The position numbers and the translations under genes are program-made. From the NCBI GenBank assembly GCA_964517215.1, contig CAZFBR010000065.1, positions 1 to 14,713 of the forward strand: a stretch of DNA of 14,713 nt, in the 5' to 3' direction. The DNA comes from CAZFBR01 sp035353495 [NCBI: uncultured bacterium]. GTDB lineage: Bacteria > DAOPZR01. Shown here piece by piece: positions 12,418 to 14,713 of the stretch (position 1 is its first letter; the number at the start of each line of letters is the position of its first letter). The notes below the pieces were generated by a model that saw only the letters and a program-made list of their open reading frames with translations, was not told where the DNA came from and did no database searches.

Positions 12418-12444
12418 TATAAGCCAAATCGGATTGATTGTCAA
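12416..12444 (-). promoter_or_regulatory. Sigma-70 promoter of the wHTH-NusG-nonulosonate operon
   Basis: Perfect -35 TTGACA (12444-12439), a 17-base spacer and -10 TATAGT (12421-12416, 5/6). The interval is AT-rich compared with its surroundings. Predicted start near 12410, giving a leader of about 25 bases to ATG 12385. Confidence 0.75.
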
Positions 12445-12475
12445 TATTCGTACTTCACCCGATACCAGCATAACT

Positions 12476-14002
12476 TCAAGAGTGGAAATATACTATGCTT
12501 TCAATCGTACCGCCGGGCGCAGCCACGGCCTGCCCGGGAACCTGCTCTGCCAGCAAGGTGTCAAGCCGGCGGAGGAGTTCCGGAGGAAAATACCGGCGCC
12601 AGCCTATGCGGTTGAGCCAGACCACTGCCGCCTGGCCGTTTATCACCGCCTGGCCGATATCCCCGAGCTGCTGCGTCACCACGGGATTCTCCTGCCCGGT
12701 GCCCGCGTCAAATACCGGGGGGAGCATCCGCGACGGACGCCCCGCATAATACTGCAGCAGGTCGGGCGCGTTACTGTAGACCGTCACGCCCGCAGGCAGG
12801 CCGCGGATCACGTTCCACGTCACTGCCTCCTGCCAGTAGCGGGCATGCAGGCCAAGCCCTTCACGGCTGGACCGGACTGTCCACAGCGCTGCCCGCGTGC
12901 CCTGCACGCACAACAGCACTGCCAGCAGTGGCAGCAGGCATTTTCGGAATGCAGCACCACCGGGCGCGGCAGGCGACAACAGTGCCCCTCCTGTGGCGAC
13001 AAGGGGAGGAAACACCGGCAGCAGGTAGCGATGGTCGATGCTTACATTGGCGTCAGCAAACATGATGGTGATGGTCAGAAACCCGACTGTGAAGATTGCA
13101 TACAGTCCGGCCAGCAGCAGGAGGCGTCGGGCCGGACCCAGCAGCAGGCAACCGGTTCGCCGCCAGCAGGCAACCGCGGCACCCGCAAGCGCTGCCACCA
13201 GCACTGCCCGCACAGCGACGGGGACTTCGACCGGTAACAACCACTTGCTGATCACACCGGCACCGGCGTATAGTTTTGGCCAAGGGACAGATCCGCTAAA
13301 CAAAGCGCGTGCACCCGGTGTCACCCCGTGCAGGTACTGCCATGCCGCCATGCCCGCGCCCGGCAGCAGGGCAGCCGTGCACCAGGTTGCGGCTCTTGTC
13401 AGGCGGCGGTACCACCGCCCGCTACCGTGCAGGCACAACATCACTCCGCCAGTCGCGACCAACACCACTCCGATGAACCGCGTCTGCAGCGCCAGCACCG
13501 CGCACACGGCAGCGACAACCAGCCAGCCCGGGCGGGCATCAAGCCCGCGCATGAGCGCGGCCATGCATGCCAAGGTCAGGGGGACGAAAAACGCTTCCGT
13601 GAGCACCATACTCATGACCTGCAGCATGTCTGGTGCCAATGCCACCCAGAGCGCCGCGAGGATCGCGACGCCAGCCGAGGCGCCACCCTCCCCGGCCAGC
13701 AGTCCCGTCAAGGATATCGTCACCGCCAAGGCGACCAGCGCGAACAGCAGCGCAATGTCCGTACCCTCCATCCCTGCCCGGATCCCGGCCGCCAGCAGCA
13801 GCGGATAGAGGGGGGGGAAGTTATGCACGGCGACGATGGTGCCGTCGTACGAGGTTTGGCGAAACCCGTCACCAGCCGCAAAATGCTCCGCCACACTGAG
13901 GTATTTGAAGGAATCCGGTTGCAGGCCAATGCCATTCCCGCATGCCAGCAACAGCAGCAGGCATCCCGTTAATGCCGGCAAGGCGAAACGAAGTGGCGAC
14001 AT
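12476..14002 (-). CDS. GT-C type integral membrane glycosyltransferase (ArnT/PMT-like)
   Basis: 508 residues with about ten or more hydrophobic helices, the first at 5-22. After helix 1 comes GLQPDSFKYLSVAEHFAAGDGF with Asp30 in the first outside loop, the position of the catalytic acidic residue in GT-C enzymes that use polyprenyl-phosphate sugars. The C-terminal ~130 residues (from about AALWTVRSS) are soluble and carry ARYWQEAVTWNVIR, YSNAPDLLQYYAGR and VVWLNRIGWRRYFPPELL, as in related surface-glycan transferases. It would attach a lipid-linked sugar to a glycan or protein outside the cytoplasm. ATG 14002 is one base after the DUF2304 stop. The upstream GT2 could make the lipid-linked donor. 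Exact acceptor unknown. Confidence 0.8.
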   Translation of the reverse strand: MSPLRFALPALTGCLLLLLACGNGIGLQPDSFKYLSVAEHFAAGDGFRQTSYDGTIVAVHNFPPLYPLLLAAGIRAGMEGTDIALLFALVALAVTISLTGLLAGEGGASAGVAILAALWVALAPDMLQVMSMVLTEAFFVPLTLACMAALMRGLDARPGWLVVAAVCAVLALQTRFIGVVLVATGGVMLCLHGSGRWYRRLTRAATWCTAALLPGAGMAAWQYLHGVTPGARALFSGSVPWPKLYAGAGVISKWLLPVEVPVAVRAVLVAALAGAAVACWRRTGCLLLGPARRLLLLAGLYAIFTVGFLTITIMFADANVSIDHRYLLPVFPPLVATGGALLSPAAPGGAAFRKCLLPLLAVLLCVQGTRAALWTVRSSREGLGLHARYWQEAVTWNVIRGLPAGVTVYSNAPDLLQYYAGRPSRMLPPVFDAGTGQENPVVTQQLGDIGQAVINGQAAVVWLNRIGWRRYFPPELLRRLDTLLAEQVPGQAVAAPGGTIESIVYFHS

Positions 14003-14003
14003 A

Positions 14004-14324
14004 TCAGGCTGCTGGAAACGTGCGCTCGAATTCCGTCATGGCGATGTACCTGGCCACCTGGCGCTGTTTCTCCGCCAGCACCGAAACCACCGCGGTCAGG
14101 TAGATGAGCCCGCCGCAAAGGGCGGCGAGAAACAACGCCAGAAACAGGCCAGGCAGGCCGGCAAACGGCACCAGCCATTCCGCCAGCCCGAAACCGACCG
14201 CGGTGAGCAGGAGCATCGGCAGCCACAGTACGGCATAGCCGATGTACATCCGCTCGCGGCGCACCAGCGTACAAATCCACAGCCATTCGCTGCCCAGCAG
14301 CAACAGCAGCACCGCCGTCAGCAT
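14004..14324 (-). CDS. DUF2304-like small membrane protein
   Basis: 106 residues with three hydrophobic helices (about 2-18, 30-53, 57-83) and a charged C-terminal tail (AEKQRQVARYIAMTEFERTF). The basic link VRRERMYIGYAVLWL after helix 1 and the size fit DUF2304 proteins, which are found beside GT2 polyprenyl-phosphate sugar transferases. Role unknown; a partner of the adjacent GT2 is inferred from synteny. It overlaps the GT2 gene end by 7 bases and abuts the GT-C gene, so all three are translated as a unit. Confidence 0.72.
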   Translation of the reverse strand: MLTAVLLLLLGSEWLWICTLVRRERMYIGYAVLWLPMLLLTAVGFGLAEWLVPFAGLPGLFLALFLAALCGGLIYLTAVVSVLAEKQRQVARYIAMTEFERTFPAA

Positions 14325-14713
14325 GCCTGCTCTCCTTCCAGCACCCGTCCGGCCAGCACGATGCCAAGCATTGTCAGGACCTTGAGCGGATAGAGCAGCG
14401 CATCGGCGGCGCCATACATCGACGTGCCGTGCTGCCGGGGCGCGACGGTAATGGGAAATTCACCGATGCGGTAGCCGCGCAGCGCGAGGTAGAGGATCGC
14501 CTCGGCATGCAAATCGGCGAAATTGCCGCGGGCCAGCGGCCGCAGGACACGCGGCCCGATGAGCTTGAAGCCCGAGGTCGTGTCCGTCAGCCGGCGTCGG
14601 GTCAGCAGCGACATCAGCACGGCGAAAAAGACCATCCCGAGACGCCGTCCTGCCGGCACAGTGCCGCCGCTCCCGCCGGGGATGAACCGCGACCCGATCA
14701 GCAGGTCGTCGCC
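14318..14713 (-). CDS. Family 2 glycosyltransferase, C-terminal ~131 residues (cut by window end)
   Basis: The visible part reads GDDLLIGSRFIPGGSGG, then RRLGMVFFAVLMSLLT, LTDTTSGFKLIGPRVL and YRIGEFPITVAPRQHGTSMYG. These are the C-terminal motifs of dolichyl-phosphate-mannose-synthase-like GT2 enzymes, which load a sugar from a nucleotide onto polyprenyl phosphate in the cytoplasm. The DXD region and N-terminus lie beyond the window. First known gene of the GT2-DUF2304-GT-C trio; its promoter is not visible. Confidence 0.88.
   Translation of the reverse strand, partial: GDDLLIGSRFIPGGSGGTVPAGRRLGMVFFAVLMSLLTRRRLTDTTSGFKLIGPRVLRPLARGNFADLHAEAILYLALRGYRIGEFPITVAPRQHGTSMYGAADALLYPLKVLTMLGIVLAGRVLEGEQAC

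Overview
The window is about 14.7 kb of mostly GC-rich bacterial DNA, and every gene I can support lies on the minus strand. A FlgM-like anti-sigma factor behind a sigma-28-type promoter implies a motile host. The FlgM C-terminus, the TPR gene next to secA, and the winged-helix/NusG pair ahead of sugar genes remind me of spirochaetes. That assignment is a guess from gene content and I cannot confirm it.

Layout from left to right (transcription runs right to left). (1) 1-3815: a tight group, ogt-like methyltransferase > TPR protein with an Mrr-like tail > secA (cut by the window start). It sits behind a sigma-70-like promoter that would give an almost leaderless mRNA. (2) 3816-4032: intergenic DNA rich in inverted repeats. 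(3) 4033-6453: the standout region. Four small AT-richer genes are each followed by a nearly identical 65-66 bp element with full integron attC architecture: R''/L''/L'/R' boxes, one extrahelical base and an unpaired centre. The first 7 bases of every cassette are the exact reverse complement of the R'' box of its own attC, the mark left by circular cassette integration. No integrase gene is visible, so this is a four-cassette array without an integrase (CALIN-like) or the tail of a chromosomal integron. An extended -10 promoter sits just upstream of the first cassette. None of the four cassette proteins is one I recognise: a predicted lipoprotein, a 107-aa acidic protein, a five-helix membrane protein and a secreted protein. 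(4) 6384-6852: non-coding or decayed DNA. (5) 6853-7315: flgM-like gene with a sigma-28 promoter, a strong ribosome binding site and a perfect terminator hairpin. Part of that terminator sequence recurs at the far end of the cassette array. (6) 7461-14713: a surface-glycan locus. Glycosyltransferase 2 (partial) > DUF2304-like > GT-C membrane glycosyltransferase come first. After a clean sigma-70 promoter follow a winged-helix regulator > NusG/RfaH-like antiterminator > NeuB/LegI-type synthase > sugar epimerase > LegB-type dehydratase > sugar-1-phosphate nucleotidyltransferase.

The last block looks like part of a nonulosonate (legionaminate-like) pathway feeding a glycan. It is controlled by a dedicated repressor/antiterminator pair, and given the adjacent flagellar regulator it could serve flagellin or surface glycosylation. 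The aminotransferase, hydrolase and CMP-transferase steps are not in the window.
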